Part shown: positions 4,884 through 6,131 of the stretch, in pieces | Layout: each line of letters begins with the position of its first letter | How positions within the stretch are numbered: position 1 is the first letter of the stretch | Source of the DNA: Acidobacteria bacterium UBA6911 | GTDB taxonomy: Bacteria > Acidobacteriota > UBA6911 | Assembly: GCA_002451015.1 (NCBI GenBank) | Contig: DKBB01000274.1 | Span: forward strand, 14,147 to 20,277 | Direction: 5' to 3' | DNA length: 6,131 nt | The notes under the pieces: model-generated | Told to the model about the DNA's origin: nothing | Databases searched by the model: none | The model's input: the letters and a program-made list of their open reading frames with translations, nothing else | Translations under genes and position numbers: made by a program

Positions 4884-6131
4884 TTATTGCGACAGATTCG
4901 GTCGAAGCGTCTGCCGGAGTTCTCCCGGCGTTGTCACGGGAGCCTTACAGGTATAATTTTCACACACGTAAACGGTGGCCAGACCGTCAACCTGAGGCTT
5001 CTCCCTTAAAAGAAACGTTTCGGCATTCGATCCGCAGGCGACAACCTTGTTGGGAAGGTAAAAGCCGAAAATTTCTCCCAGGAGTTCCTTAGTCTCTGGA
5101 TCTTTCGGTCTTCCGACTACGGCAATCTCCCTGGGCTGTGCAAGGTAAAAGTCCAGTGCGCATAACAGATGGGCAAAAGCGCCGGGATGCTGTCTCATTG
5201 GCGCGATCATCCTCTTAAAAATCGTAACCGAGTAGGATGACCACCGATCGTTACCGGTAAATTTCCAGAGTCTTAGCAATGCATGCGCGGCAACAGAATT
5301 TCCCGAAGGTACGGCATGATCGTAAAACTCCTTGGGACGATGAATCAATGCCTCATGGTCCTCTGAAGTAAAATAGAATCCATCCCCGCTCTTATCCCAG
5401 AACCTGCTTATCAGACTTTCCGCCAGGGTTTCAGCCTCCATTATCCAGAGAGGATCGAAACTCGCCTCATAGAGCGACAGCAAGCCGTCGATAAGATATG
5501 CGTAATCCTCCAGATAGGCATTAAATCGCGCACGCCCCTCCTTGTAACTGCGAAGAAGCCTTCCGTCCCGGCGGAGTCGGGACAGAAGGAATTCGGCATT
5601 CCGTACCGCAGCTTCGCGATAGTCTTCCCTTCCCAATGCATTGGCGGCTTCGGCAAAGCTGCGCAGCATCAGTCCGTTCCAGGCTGTCAGGATTTTATCG
5701 TCGCGTCCCGGTTTTATCCTGTCTTGCCTTGTATTAAAGAGCTTTTTCTTTCCGGCTTGAATAATCGCCGAAAGTTTCTCTTCGGAAATATGTTCAAGGT
5801 TGGCGAATGTACCGGCCGGTTTCGGAATGTTGGGGATATTTAGCCCCTCAAAATTTCCCCCGGGCGTGATGTTGAAATAACGGCAGAAAATTTCGTTTTC
5901 CCCGTCGGCCAGAATGGATCGAACTTCTCTGTGAGACCACAGAAAAAACACCCCTTCCTTCCCTTCGCTGTCGGCATCCTGGGAAGAATAAAAACCGCCT
6001 TCGGGAGAGGTCATTTCCCTAAGCACGTAATCCAGCGTCTCTTCCGCGACATGACGGCAGAACTCTTTTCCGGTCAACAGGAAGGCATCAAGATAAACCC
6101 GGCTGAGCAGAGCGTTGTCATACAGCATTTT
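4884..6131 (-). CDS. YyaL/SPATA20 family protein (DUF255 thioredoxin-like plus six-hairpin domain), C-terminal part, cut by right edge
   Basis: The last 415 codons are visible. The ATG at 6128 is not the start: the preceding codon is Lys, so the edge reads KMLYDNA, matching the internal FEKMLYDNA motif of this family. The N-terminal thioredoxin-like domain therefore lies outside. Counting from Met 6128, the (alpha/alpha)6-type part shows SSQDADSEG (48-56), LNIPNIP (96-102), DDKILTAWNGLM (143-154), YLEDYAYLIDGL (205-216), DHAVPSGNSVAAHALLRL (270-287) and a C-terminal VYVCENYTCKAPV (386-398) with two cysteines. Full members are usually around 650-700 residues, so roughly 250-280 are missing. 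The biochemical role of the family is not established; the second half resembles sugar epimerase/glycosidase folds. It converges on cysK with 21 bp between stops, which implies no functional link. Confidence 0.93.
   Translation of the reverse strand, partial: KMLYDNALLSRVYLDAFLLTGKEFCRHVAEETLDYVLREMTSPEGGFYSSQDADSEGKEGVFFLWSHREVRSILADGENEIFCRYFNITPGGNFEGLNIPNIPKPAGTFANLEHISEEKLSAIIQAGKKKLFNTRQDRIKPGRDDKILTAWNGLMLRSFAEAANALGREDYREAAVRNAEFLLSRLRRDGRLLRSYKEGRARFNAYLEDYAYLIDGLLSLYEASFDPLWIMEAETLAESLISRFWDKSGDGFYFTSEDHEALIHRPKEFYDHAVPSGNSVAAHALLRLWKFTGNDRWSSYSVTIFKRMIAPMRQHPGAFAHLLCALDFYLAQPREIAVVGRPKDPETKELLGEIFGFYLPNKVVACGSNAETFLLREKPQVDGLATVYVCENYTCKAPVTTPGELRQTLRPNLSQ

Noticed and set aside
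6126..6128. ATG at 6128 as the start of the YyaL-like gene
   Set aside because: The codon before it is Lys, continuing the family motif FEKMLYDNA, so the frame extends beyond the window.
1..6131. CRISPR arrays, tRNA or rRNA genes, transposase genes, phage genes
   Set aside because: I saw no regularly spaced direct repeats, cloverleaf, transposase or phage motif on either strand.

Overview
This window carries six protein-coding genes in three transcription blocks, two of them cut by the window edges. The operon style, the moderate base composition (near half G+C by eye) and the protein types (discrete AccA and AccD, a split PycB/OadA-type carboxyltransferase, a two-helix RCK potassium-channel protein, E. 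coli-like CysK, a YyaL/SPATA20 family protein) suggest a Gram-negative anaerobe. A Desulfobacterota (former Deltaproteobacteria), perhaps Syntrophus-like, is my best guess. This is inference; there is no rRNA or other marker gene here.

Left block (minus strand, 2201 to 1): accD, accA and the start of a pyruvate/oxaloacetate carboxyltransferase gene (pycB/oadA/5S type) are tightly packed, with gaps of 9 and 18 bp. The accA ribosome-binding site overlaps the accD stop codon. AccD and AccA together form the acetyl-CoA carboxyltransferase of fatty acid synthesis. The third gene encodes the other carboxyltransferase fold, which moves CO2 between biotin and pyruvate/oxaloacetate. No biotin carboxylase or biotin carrier gene is in view. 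An acyl-CoA carboxyltransferase beside a 5S-like one resembles the parts list of a transcarboxylase, and this is the most thought-provoking feature of the window.

Centre (plus strand, 2482 to 3474): a two-transmembrane potassium-channel-like protein with a C-terminal RCK (TrkA-N/TrkA-C) module is divergent from accD. The intergenic region holds promoter-like elements for both directions and a strong dyad. The pore has TVGFK where a potassium selectivity filter normally reads TVGYG. An extended -10 element sits so close to the ATG that the message may be leaderless.

Right block: a 419-bp gap with no convincing gene leads to cysK (plus strand, 3894 to 4862). Its leader can be drawn with mutually exclusive pairings around the Shine-Dalgarno sequence. 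A perfect 7-bp hairpin fills the whole 21-bp space between the cysK stop and the stop of a convergent YyaL/SPATA20 family gene, whose N-terminal thioredoxin-like part lies beyond the right edge.
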